From positions 2,640,501-2,704,500 of the forward strand of contig NW_027183949.1 in the NCBI RefSeq assembly GCF_041296385.1: DNA of 64,000 nt. Reading direction: 5' to 3'. The notes under the pieces are model-generated. The model saw only the letters and a list, made by a program, of their open reading frames with translations. It was not told the DNA's origin and searched no databases. Origin of the DNA: Aphelocoma coerulescens. Taxonomy: Eukaryota; Chordata; Aves; Passeriformes; Corvidae. The translations under genes and the position numbers were made by a program. Shown piece by piece: positions 1 through 9,072 of the stretch (positions are counted from its first letter, which is position 1; every line of letters starts with the position of its first letter).

Positions 1-35
1 CAGCCCCCCCTCAGCATATGTCCGGCTCTGGCATT

Positions 36-45
36 GGGGCGGGGC
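36..45 (+). promoter_or_regulatory. GC box (Sp1/KLF-type), present in every unit
   Basis: The string GGGGCGGGGC matches the classical GC box. It recurs at offset 36-45 in all units and sits about 44 bases downstream of the previous unit's AATAAA. That spacing would suit a promoter placed directly after the preceding unit's 3' end. The motif is certain; promoter function is inference. Confidence 0.45.
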
Positions 46-349
46 AACTTTGGGAGCAGCCCCAGCCCTGCTCCTGCTCCCGGCTGGGCACCCAGCTGCT
101 GGGACACAGGTGTGTCCTGATGCCACCGTCTACTCCTTTGAGAAGGGGAGGACAGAGTGCATCAGGGAGTTTGGTGTGGCTTACATGCGGCAAGGAGAAG
201 GTGCAGCCCCAAACTGGCTTTCACTTCTAGAACCTTTTGCTATTGCGGGAGCAGCTGCTGGAGCTTTTCAACCGAGCTGCAAGAGTGAAAAGTGTGATGG
301 CATGTCTATCTGAGAAGGAAGGTTCGGTGCCGCAGCCTGTTGTGCACAA

Positions 350-357
350 TTTATATG
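350..357 (+). promoter_or_regulatory. TATA-like AT-rich box
   Basis: The string TTTATATG is the most TATA-like stretch in the otherwise GC-rich unit and recurs in every unit. It could serve an alternative start downstream of the GC box, or may simply be a local AT-rich patch. Nothing else supports promoter use. Confidence 0.15.
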
Positions 358-446
358 CTGATAAGAGAAGGGGGTGCTTTTGGAACGTTTTCCTTCCTGA
401 CACTTCTGTCTCTGTGAGCTTTAGCTGCTTGGACTCAGGGATACCG

Positions 447-455
447 AAGGTATGT
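447..455 (+). other. Splice-donor-like site AAG|GTATGT
   Basis: The boundary would be between 449 and 450. It matches the vertebrate MAG|GTRAGT consensus at eight of nine positions. It is paired with the acceptor ending at 660. The site is identical in every unit. Confidence 0.3.
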
Positions 456-544
456 GAAAGTGACTGGGATGCGAGAATCATGTTGCACAGGGAACAGGGA
501 AGGTCAGCAAATGTTTCCTGTCCTGGCACATCTCTCAGTCTGAA

Positions 545-556
545 CTGCAGCTGCAG
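545..556. repeat. 12-bp perfect palindrome CTGCAGCTGCAG
   Basis: Overlapping PstI-PvuII-PstI sites form a perfect palindrome at this offset in all units. It contains a CAGCTG E-box. No function is evident. Confidence 0.4.
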
Positions 557-630
557 ATGCTTCACTTCCGCCAAGGACTCTGCCACCTTGAGAGAAGGAT
601 GCGCTCTATGGAGTTGAGAAAGAAAGTGCG

Positions 631-660
631 TCTCACTAGCTTCTTTCCTCTACTTCATAG
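631..660 (+). other. Branch point and splice-acceptor-like tract ending at 660
   Basis: A CTCAC branch-point-like motif near 632-636 is followed by a pyrimidine-rich run (cttctttcctctacttc) and CATAG at 656-660. Branch-to-AG spacing of about 25 bases is normal for vertebrate introns. With the donor at 450 it bounds a 211-base candidate intron. Confidence 0.3.
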
Positions 661-775
661 ACAGCAAAGGGGCTATGAAAGGCAGCACTGGCTTTTTGTT
701 CTAGGACTTCTTCTTTACAAGCAGCTGCTGGATGTTTGGAAGGGGGTTTGGGATATGCAAAAATGAGAGGCTAAG

Positions 776-792
776 ATGGTAAGAGGGTAAGA
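776..792 (+). other. Tandem splice-donor-like sites, eight bases apart
   Basis: Two GTAAGA donors occur in a row: ATG|GTAAGA with its GT at 779-780, and AGG|GTAAGA with its GT at 787-788. Either could close the short candidate exon that begins at 661. Confidence 0.25.
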
Positions 793-904
793 TGGAAGTC
801 ATCTGGCAAAAGCAGAGCTCACAAAAGGGCCAGCTGAGAAAGCTCTTGCTGCCTACAACTTCAACTGCACCCCTCAAAGCAGCAGCACACACGCTGCTCT
901 CGGC

Positions 905-918
905 ACTTTCCTTCTCAG
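905..918 (+). other. Splice-acceptor-like tract ending at 918
   Basis: A pyrimidine-rich run, ctttccttctcag, ends in AG at 917-918. A second acceptor-like site, cctctcccacactcag, ends at 958. Either would start the candidate last exon. Confidence 0.25.
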
Positions 919-1020
919 CTCTACGCACCATCCTAAGCCTTGCCTCTCCCACACTCAGGATCCAAAGACAACGGCACCAGGGACTGCTCACACACTAAAG
1001 GCACCAGGACAAAAGGCTCA

Positions 1021-1517
1021 CCAGCTTGGCCTTTGCATTCCCGCTGACAGCTCCACAGCTTGAACCCAGAGAACTGCCTGCTGCCAACAGCCTTTCCAAT
1101 CACTCTGAGCACCTCATGACAAGGAGTGTGGGGAATGAATCTCCAGCAGCCTCCTGCCCCAGGCTGTCCCCCGGGAGCAGCCCTGCTCCAGGCCGTGACT
1201 GCCACCTGCACAGCCAAAGGACCCAGAGCCGGTGTTACACACCACGGCTGTGCCTGGCACAGAGACACCAGTGGCCACACAAGTGGCCATGGCACTGTCC
1301 ACACACAGTCCCTGCTGCTGCTCCCCCAGCCGCTGGCACCAACTCCCAGCCACCCACTCCTAAAGCCACGGGGCCCACTGGGACACTGCGGGGGCTCGTG
1401 GAAGCCAGCGGCCATTGTGACACAGCGGGGCTGCACAGAGCCCACGGTGCTTTGTGACCCGTGGCTCCCAGGAGAGCCTTTGTGATGCTGGGGAACTACA
1501 AGGAAGCCTGGCTCCTC
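1021..1517. repeat. C-rich region with decayed minisatellite relatives
   Basis: This stretch has no recognisable gene. From about 1416 on, phrases such as tgtgacacagc, tgtgacccgtgg and gtgatgctggggaac resemble parts of the 75-bp repeat that follows. They look like worn-down older copies, with the fresh, homogeneous block nested inside. Shared markers at offsets 1032 (T/G) and 1469 (C/T) lie here. Confidence 0.5.
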
Positions 1518-1971
1518 TGTGACACCACCACAGAAGCTCAGGGGAGCCCTGGAGACCGTGCTGATGCTATTGAACCTGATGCAACCCTGCCTCCTCTGTG
1601 ACACCACAGAAGCTCTTGGAGCCCTGGAGACCGTGGTGATGCTATGGAACCTGATGCAACCCTGCCTCCTCTGTGACACCACAGAACCTCTGGGAGCCCT
1701 GGAGACCGTGCTGATGCTATGGAACCTGATGCAACCCTGCCTCCACTGTGACACCACAGAAGCTCAGGGAGCCCTGGAGACTGTGGTGATGCTATGGAAC
1801 CTGATGCAACCCTGCCTCCACTGTGACACCACAGAACCTCTGGGAGCCCTGGAGACCGTGCTGATGCTATGGAACCTGATGCAACCCTGCCTCCACTGTG
1901 ACACCACAGAAGCTCGGGGAGCTCTGCAGACCGTGGGGATGCTGGCGAAGCTGACGGAACCCTGGGCACCA
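1518..1971. repeat. Nested 75-bp minisatellite (unit 1)
   Basis: Copies begin with tgtgacacc at 1518 (79 bp, with four extra bases), 1597, 1672, 1747 and 1822, with a decayed sixth copy from 1897. Copies differ mainly at agctctt/acctctg/agctcag, at ctg/gtg before atgctatgg, and at cctcctctg/cctccactg. Because 75 is a multiple of three, whichever frames lack a stop in one copy stay open throughout, on both strands. The same block recurs in every unit at the positions given in the unit entries. Confidence 0.95.
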
Positions 1972-2005
1972 CAGTGACGCTATGGAACCTGGTGGAACCG
2001 AGGGG

Positions 2006-2022
2006 CCACAGTGACACTGTGG
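2006..2022. repeat. Inverted repeat CCACAGTG-A-CACTGTGG
   Basis: Two perfect 8-base arms are separated by one base, and flanking GG/CC gives a little more pairing after a two-base mismatch. It is conserved in all units. It could be a dimeric protein-binding site or a small cruciform. It is too short and too tightly looped to be a terminator, and a eukaryotic array would not use one. Confidence 0.45.
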
Positions 2023-2063
2023 GGCCTTTTGGAAGCAACAGGACCCTGGTGGGAAGCCACGGG

Positions 2064-2073
2064 ATGATTAATC
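2064..2073 (+). promoter_or_regulatory. TGATTAATCC, homeodomain (TAATCC)-type site
   Basis: TAATCC is the known core for OTX/PITX/GSC/CRX-class homeodomains. The site recurs once per unit. Two units (2 and 27) carry a G-to-C change just upstream of it. A six-base core occurs often by chance, so binding is speculative. Confidence 0.2.
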
Positions 2074-2254
2074 CTGCACGAACCTGCTCCAGGTGGGCTC
2101 CTCTCTCCCGGCTTCCACAGGTGCTGCTAGGATCCCACTCCGGCACTGGCTTGGCACGGGCTCACGGCTTCCTTTGGCAATGGCTCTGCTCCAGGATGGC
2201 ATGCTGCAGAGAATGCAGGTAGATTTTGTGCTCACTCCTGGCATGCAGCTGGAC

Positions 2255-2260
2255 AATAAA
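2255..2260 (+). promoter_or_regulatory. AATAAA polyadenylation signal, once per unit
   Basis: The canonical hexamer is followed by GCCTGATCCAGCC. It recurs at 2255, 4523, 6791, 9059, 11327, 13595, 15862, 18130, 20398, 22666, 24934, 27202, 29470, 31738, 34006, 36274, 38542, 40810, 43078, 45345, 47613, 49879, 52146, 54414, 56682, 58950, 61218 and 63560. The downstream GT-rich element is weak. The hexamer is certain; use in 3'-end formation is inference. Confidence 0.5.
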
Positions 2261-2268
2261 GCCTGATC

Positions 2269-4536
2269 CAGCCCCCCCTCAGCATATGTCCGGCTCTGGC
2301 ATTGGGGCGGGGCAACTTTGGGAGCAGCCCCAGCCCTGCTCCTGCTCCCGGCTGGGCACCCAGCTGCTGGGACACAGGTGTGTCCTGATGCCACCGTCTA
2401 CTCCTTTGAGAAGGGGAGGACAGAGTGCATCAGGGAGTTTGGTGTGGCTTACATGCGGCAAGGAGAAGGTGCAGCCCCAAACTGGCTTTCACTTCTAGAA
2501 CCTTTTGCTATTGCGGGAGCAGCTGCTGGAGCTTTTCAACCGAGCTGCAAGAGTGAAAAGTGTGATGGCATGTCTATCTGAGAAGGAAGGTTCGGTGCCG
2601 CAGCCTGTTGTGCACAATTTATATGCTGATAAGAGAAGGGGGTGCTTTTGGAACGTTTTCCTTCCTGACACTTCTGTCTCTGTGAGCTTTAGCTGCTTGG
2701 ACTCAGGGATACCGAAGGTATGTGAAAGTGACTGGGATGCGAGAATCATGTTGCACAGGGAACAGGGAAGGTCAGCAAATGTTTCCTGTCCTGGCACATC
2801 TCTCAGTCTGAACTGCAGCTGCAGATGCTTCACTTCCGCCAAGGACTCTGCCACCTTGAGAGAAGGATGCGCTCTATGGAGTTGAGAAAGAAAGTGCGTC
2901 TCACTAGCTTCTTTCCTCTACTTCATAGACAGCAAAGGGGCTATGAAAGGCAGCACTGGCTTTTTGTTCTAGGACTTCTTCTTTACAAGCAGCTGCTGGA
3001 TGTTTGGAAGGGGGTTTGGGATATGCAAAAATGAGAGGCTAAGATGGTAAGAGGGTAAGATGGAAGTCATCTGGCAAAAGCAGAGCTCACAAAAGGGCCA
3101 GCTGAGAAAGCTCTTGCTGCCTACAACTTCAACTGCACCCCTCAAAGCAGCAGCACACACGCTGCTCTCGGCACTTTCCTTCTCAGCTCTACGCACCATC
3201 CTAAGCCTTGCCTCTCCCACACTCAGGATCCAAAGACAACGGCACCAGGGACTGCTCACACACTAAAGGCACCAGGACAAAAGGCTCACCAGCTTGGCCG
3301 TTGCATTCCCGCTGACAGCTCCACAGCTTGAACCCAGAGAACTGCCTGCTGCCAACAGCCTTTCCAATCACTCTGAGCACCTCATGACAAGGAGTGTGGG
3401 GAATGAATCTCCAGCAGCCTCCTGCCCCAGGCTGTCCCCCGGGAGCAGCCCTGCTCCAGGCCGTGACTGCCACCTGCACAGCCAAAGGACCCAGAGCCGG
3501 TGTTACACACCACGGCTGTGCCTGGCACAGAGACACCAGTGGCCACACAAGTGGCCATGGCACTGTCCACACACAGTCCCTGCTGCTGCTCCCCCAGCCG
3601 CTGGCACCAACTCCCAGCCACCCACTCCTAAAGCCACGGGGCCCACTGGGACACTGCGGGGGCTCGTGGAAGCCAGCGGCCATTGTGACACAGCGGGGCT
3701 GCACAGAGCCCACGGTGCTTTGTGACCCGTGGCTCCCAGGAGAGCCTTTGTGATGCTGGGGAACTACAAGGAAGCCTGGCTCCTCTGTGACACCACCACA
3801 GAAGCTCAGGGGAGCCCTGGAGACCGTGCTGATGCTATTGAACCTGATGCAACCCTGCCTCCTCTGTGACACCACAGAACCTCTGGGAGCCCTGGAGACC
3901 GTGCTGATGCTATGGAACCTGATGCAACCCTGCCTCCTCTGTGACACCACAGAACCTCTGGGAGCCCTGGAGACCGTGCTGATGCTATGGAACCTGATGC
4001 AACCCTGCCTCCACTGTGACACCACAGAACCTCTGGGAGCCCTGGAGACTGTGGTGATGCTATGGAACCTGATGCAACCCTGCCTCCACTGTGACACCAC
4101 AGAACCTCTGGGAGCCCTGGAGACCGTGCTGATGCTATGGAACCTGATGCAACCCTGCCTCCACTGTGACACCACAGAAGCTCGGGGAGCTCTGCAGACC
4201 GTGGGGATGCTGGCGAAGCTGACGGAACCCTGGGCACCACAGTGACGCTATGGAACCTGGTGGAACCGAGGGGCCACAGTGACACTGTGGGGCCTTTTGG
4301 AAGCAACAGGACCCTGGTGGGAAGCCACCGGATGATTAATCCTGCACGAACCTGCTCCAGGTGGGCTCCTCTCTCCCGGCTTCCACAGGTGCTGCTAGGA
4401 TCCCACTCCGGCACTGGCTTGGCACGGGCTCACGGCTTCCTTTGGCAATGGCTCTGCTCCAGGATGGCATGCTGCAGAGAATGCAGGTAGATTTTGTGCT
4501 CACTCCTGGCATGCAGCTGGACAATAAAGCCTGATC
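2269..4536 (+). repeat. Repeat unit 2 (2268 bp, type B)
   Basis: Minisatellite at 3786-4239. Type B means copy 2 and copy 4 both read acctctg, with ctg in copy 2. It carries G at offset 1032 (position 3300) and the rare G-to-C at 4329. It shares this full combination only with unit 27. Confidence 0.97.
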
Positions 4537-6804
4537 CAGCCCCCCCTCAGCATATGTCCGGCTCTGGCATTGGGGCGGGGCAACTTTGGGAGCAGCCCCA
4601 GCCCTGCTCCTGCTCCCGGCTGGGCACCCAGCTGCTGGGACACAGGTGTGTCCTGATGCCACCGTCTACTCCTTTGAGAAGGGGAGGACAGAGTGCATCA
4701 GGGAGTTTGGTGTGGCTTACATGCGGCAAGGAGAAGGTGCAGCCCCAAACTGGCTTTCACTTCTAGAACCTTTTGCTATTGCGGGAGCAGCTGCTGGAGC
4801 TTTTCAACCGAGCTGCAAGAGTGAAAAGTGTGATGGCATGTCTATCTGAGAAGGAAGGTTCGGTGCCGCAGCCTGTTGTGCACAATTTATATGCTGATAA
4901 GAGAAGGGGGTGCTTTTGCAACGTTTTCCTTCCTGACACTTCTGTCTCTGTGAGCTTTAGCTGCTTGGACTCAGGGATACCGAAGGTATGTGAAAGTGAC
5001 TGGGATGCGAGAATCATGTTGCACAGGGAACAGGGAAGGTCAGCAAATGTTTCCTGTCCTGGCACATCTCTCAGTCTGAACTGCAGCTGCAGATGCTTCA
5101 CTTCCGCCAAGGACTCTGCCACCTTGAGAGAAGGATGCGCTCTATGGAGTTGAGAAAGAAAGTGCGTCTCACTAGCTTCTTTCCTCTACTTCATAGACAG
5201 CAAAGGGGCTATGAAAGGCAGCACTGGCTTTTTGTTCTAGGACTTCTTCTTTACAAGCAGCTGCTGGATGTTTGGAAGGGGGTTTGGGATATGCAAAAAT
5301 GAGAGGCTAAGATGGTAAGAGGGTAAGATGGAAGTCATCTGGCAAAAGCAGAGCTCACAAAAGGGCCAGCTGAGAAAGCTCTTGCTGCCTACAACTTCAA
5401 CTGCACCCCTCAAAGCAGCAGCACACACGCTGCTCTCGGCACTTTCCTTCTCAGCTCTACGCACCATCCTAAGCCTTGCCTCTCCCACACTCAGGATCCA
5501 AAGACAACGGCACCAGGGACTGCTCACACACTAAAGGCACCAGGACAAAAGGCTCACCAGCTTGGCCTTTGCATTCCCGCTGACAGCTCCACAGCTTGAA
5601 CCCAGAGAACTGCCTGCTGCCAACAGCCTTTCCAATCACTCTGAGCACCTCATGACAAGGAGTGTGGGGAATGAATCTCCAGCAGCCTCCTGCCCCAGGC
5701 TGTCCCCCGGGAGCAGCCCTGCTCCAGGCCGTGACTGCCACCTGCACAGCCAAAGGACCCAGAGCCGGTGTTACACACCACGGCTGTGCCTGGCACAGAG
5801 ACACCAGTGGCCACACAAGTGGCCATGGCACTGTCCACACACAGTCCCTGCTGCTGCTCCCCCAGCCGCTGGCACCAACTCCCAGCCACCCACTCCTAAA
5901 GCCACGGGGCCCACTGGGACACTGCGGGGGCTCGTGGAAGCCAGCGGCCATTGTGACACAGCGGGGCTGCACAGAGCCCACGGTGCTTTGTGACCCGTGG
6001 CTCCCAGGAGAGCCTTTGTGATGCTGGGGAACTACAAGGAAGCCTGGCTCCTCTGTGACACCACCACAGAAGCTCAGGGGAGCCCTGGAGACCGTGCTGA
6101 TGCTATTGAACCTGATGCAACCCTGCCTCCTCTGTGACACCACAGAACCTCTGGGAGCCCTGGAGACCGTGCTGATGCTATGGAACCTGATGCAACCCTG
6201 CCTCCTCTGTGACACCACAGAACCTCTGGGAGCCCTGGAGACCGTGCTGATGCTATGGAACCTGATGCAACCCTGCCTCCACTGTGACACCACAGAACCT
6301 CTGGGAGCCCTGGAGACTGTGGTGATGCTATGGAACCTGATGCAACCCTGCCTCCACTGTGACACCACAGAACCTCTGGGAGCCCTGGAGACCGTGCTGA
6401 TGCTATGGAACCTGATGCAACCCTGCCTCCACTGTGACACCACAGAAGCTCGGGGAGCTCTGCAGACCGTGGGGATGCTGGCGGAGCTGACGGAACCCTG
6501 GGCACCACAGTGACGCTATGGAACCTGGTGGAACCGAGGGGCCACAGTGACACTGTGGGGCCTTTTGGAAGCAACAGGACCCTGGTGGGAAGCCACGGGA
6601 TGATTAATCCTGCACGAACCTGCTCCAGGTGGGCTCCTCTCTCCCGGCTTCCACAGGTGCTGCTAGGATCCCACTCCGGCACTGGCTTGGCACGGGCTCA
6701 CGGCTTCCTTTGGCAATGGCTCTGCTCCAGGATGGCATGCTGCAGAGAATGCAGGTAGATTTTGTGCTCACTCCTGGCATGCAGCTGGACAATAAAGCCT
6801 GATC
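4537..6804 (+). repeat. Repeat unit 3 (2268 bp, type B)
   Basis: Minisatellite at 6054-6507. It carries G at offset 1948 (position 6484) without the usually linked T at offset 1469, and has a private G-to-C at 4919. The partial marker linkage suggests a recombinant. Confidence 0.97.
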
Positions 6805-9072
6805 CAGCCCCCCCTCAGCATATGTCCGGCTCTGGCATTGGGGCGGGGCAACTTTGGGAGCAGCCCCAGCCCTGCTCCTGCTCCCGGCTGGGCACCCAGC
6901 TGCTGGGACACAGGTGTGTCCTGATGCCACCGTCTACTCCTTTGAGAAGGGGAGGACAGAGTGCATCAGGGAGTTTGGTGTGGCTTACATGCGGCAAGGA
7001 GAAGGTGCAGCCCCAAACTGGCTTTCACTTCTAGAACCTTTTGCTATTGCGGGAGCAGCTGCTGGAGCTTTTCAACCGAGCTGCAAGAGTGAAAAGTGTG
7101 ATGGCATGTCTATCTGAGAAGGAAGGTTCGGTGCCGCAGCCTGTTGTGCACAATTTATATGCTGATAAGAGAAGGGGGTGCTTTTGGAACGTTTTCCTTC
7201 CTGACACTTCTGTCTCTGTGAGCTTTAGCTGCTTGGACTCAGGGATACCGAAGGTATGTGAAAGTGACTGGGATGCGAGAATCATGTTGCACAGGGAACA
7301 GGGAAGGTCAGCAAATGTTTCCTGTCCTGGCACATCTCTCAGTCTGAACTGCAGCTGCAGATGCTTCACTTCCGCCAAGGACTCTGCCACCTTGAGAGAA
7401 GGATGCGCTCTATGGAGTTGAGAAAGAAAGTGCGTCTCACTAGCTTCTTTCCTCTACTTCATAGACAGCAAAGGGGCTATGAAAGGCAGCACTGGCTTTT
7501 TGTTCTAGGACTTCTTCTTTACAAGCAGCTGCTGGATGTTTGGAAGGGGGTTTGGGATATGCAAAAATGAGAGGCTAAGATGGTAAGAGGGTAAGATGGA
7601 AGTCATCTGGCAAAAGCAGAGCTCACAAAAGGGCCAGCTGAGAAAGCTCTTGCTGCCTACAACTTCAACTGCACCCCTCAAAGCAGCAGCACACACGCTG
7701 CTCTCGGCACTTTCCTTCTCAGCTCTACGCACCATCCTAAGCCTTGCCTCTCCCACACTCAGGATCCAAAGACAACGGCACCAGGGACTGCTCACACACT
7801 AAAGGCACCAGGACAAAAGGCTCACCAGCTTGGCCTTTGCATTCCCGCTGACAGCTCCACAGCTTGAACCCAGAGAACTGCCTGCTGCCAACAGCCTTTC
7901 CAATCACTCTGAGCACCTCATGACAAGGAGTGTGGGGAATGAATCTCCAGCAGCCTCCTGCCCCAGGCTGTCCCCCGGGAGCAGCCCTGCTCCAGGCCGT
8001 GACTGCCACCTGCACAGCCAAAGGACCCAGAGCCGGTGTTACACACCACGGCTGTGCCTGGCACAGAGACACCAGTGGCCACACAAGTGGCCATGGCACT
8101 GTCCACACACAGTCCCTGCTGCTGCTCCCCCAGCCGCTGGCACCAACTCCCAGCCACCCACTCCTAAAGCCACGGGGCCCACTGGGACACTGCGGGGGCT
8201 CGTGGAAGCCAGCGGCCATTGTGACACAGCGGGGCTGCACAGAGCCCACGGTGCTTTGTGACCCGTGGCTCCCAGGAGAGCCTTTGTGATGCTGGGGAAC
8301 TACAAGGAAGCCTGGCTCCTCTGTGACACCACCACAGAAGCTCAGGGGAGCCCTGGAGACCGTGCTGATGCTATTGAACCTGATGCAACCCTGCCTCCTC
8401 TGTGACACCACAGAAGCTCTTGGAGCCCTGGAGACCGTGGTGATGCTATGGAACCTGATGCAACCCTGCCTCCTCTGTGACACCACAGAACCTCTGGGAG
8501 CCCTGGAGACCGTGCTGATGCTATGGAACCTGATGCAACCCTGCCTCCACTGTGACACCACAGAAGCTCAGGGAGCCCTGGAGACTGTGGTGATGCTATG
8601 GAACCTGATGCAACCCTGCCTCCACTGTGACACCACAGAACCTCTGGGAGCCCTGGAGACCGTGCTGATGCTATGGAACCTGATGCAACCCTGCCTCCAC
8701 TGTGACACCACAGAAGCTCGGGGAGCTCTGCAGACCGTGGGGATGCTGGCGAAGCTGACGGAACCCTGGGCACCACAGTGACGCTATGGAACCTGGTGGA
8801 ACCGAGGGGCCACAGTGACACTGTGGGGCCTTTTGGAAGCAACAGGACCCTGGTGGGAAGCCACGGGATGATTAATCCTGCACGAACCTGCTCCAGGTGG
8901 GCTCCTCTCTCCCGGCTTCCACAGGTGCTGCTAGGATCCCACTCCGGCACTGGCTTGGCACGGGCTCACGGCTTCCTTTGGCAATGGCTCTGCTCCAGGA
9001 TGGCATGCTGCAGAGAATGCAGGTAGATTTTGTGCTCACTCCTGGCATGCAGCTGGACAATAAAGCCTGATC
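6805..9072 (+). repeat. Repeat unit 4 (2268 bp, type A)
   Basis: Minisatellite at 8322-8775. Marker states match unit 1, three units away. I see no private change. Confidence 0.97.

Larger units (their letters stand above)
1..2268 (+). repeat. Repeat unit 1 (2268 bp, type A), reference unit
   Basis: This is the reference for offsets used in the other entries. The minisatellite lies at 1518-1971. Type A means that minisatellite copy 2 (from 1597) reads agctctt...gtggtg and copy 4 (from 1747) reads agctcag. Shared marker states are T at 1032, C at 1469 and A at 1948. Sub-features of the unit are listed separately at their unit-1 positions. Confidence 0.97.
18..2275 (+). ncRNA. Hypothetical spliced transcription unit, repeated in each unit
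   Basis: This model is built only from signals. A GC box at 36-45 could drive a plus-strand transcript. Exon 1 would end at 449 (AAG|GTATGT donor). Exon 2 would run from 661 (after a pyrimidine-rich tract ending CATAG) to about 778 (ATG|GTAAGA donor, with a second GTAAGA donor at 787). A last exon from 919 (after TTCCTTCTCAG) would carry the 75-bp minisatellite and end just past AATAAA at 2255-2260. Implied introns are 211 and 140 bases, short for a vertebrate but feasible. No reading frame continues sensibly across the junctions: the frame entering exon 2 in phase 0 stops after five codons. If transcribed, the product is more likely non-coding. The start is placed loosely because no initiator is identifiable. 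Confidence 0.25.

Noticed and set aside
31..56. G-quadruplex in the GC-box region
   Set aside because: Only three runs of three or more G lie close together; a fourth run is missing, so a canonical quadruplex is not supported.
18..230. 70-codon ATG-initiated frame just upstream of and across the GC box
   Set aside because: Its length is within chance for GC-rich DNA, its composition is low-information, and it overlaps the presumed promoter.
50..313. 87-codon frame with a leucine-rich, signal-peptide-like start and four cysteines, identical in all units
   Set aside because: The apparent first codon is TTG, there is no in-frame ATG near the start, and I recognise no family. Its invariance is shared by the whole first kilobase of the unit.
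237..617. 126-codon plus-strand frame crossing the candidate first intron
   Set aside because: It starts at TTG and runs through the best splice donor. If spliced at 449/661 it stops five codons later. There is no recognisable protein.
933..1757. Long minus-strand open frames (274-349 codons) in every unit, with 25-residue repeats
   Set aside because: They are open because the 75-bp period equals 25 codons. In unit 1 the frame begins at GTG, not ATG. Opposite-strand frames are equally open, and indels in units 7, 20, 22, 23 and 28 shift frames. No known domain is visible.
1518..1971. CRISPR-like regular repeats
   Set aside because: The copies are contiguous 75-bp repeats without unique spacers, in a eukaryotic-type array with no cas genes.
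1519..1977. Plus-strand frame of 144-169 codons over the minisatellite
   Set aside because: It starts at GTG; the first ATG is at 1564. It is only a translation of the tandem repeat, and its end changes with the 1-base deletion in four units.
1..2268. Retrovirus-like LTR or other mobile element as the unit
   Set aside because: AATAAA near a unit end is LTR-like, but I see no gag, pol or env homology, no target-site duplications, no primer-binding site and no terminal inverted repeats. Strict head-to-tail spacing fits tandem amplification.
1..2268. Unit length equal to 12 nucleosomes of 189 bp
   Set aside because: The arithmetic fits, but almost any 2-kb length divides into a plausible nucleosome spacing, and no phasing signal was seen.
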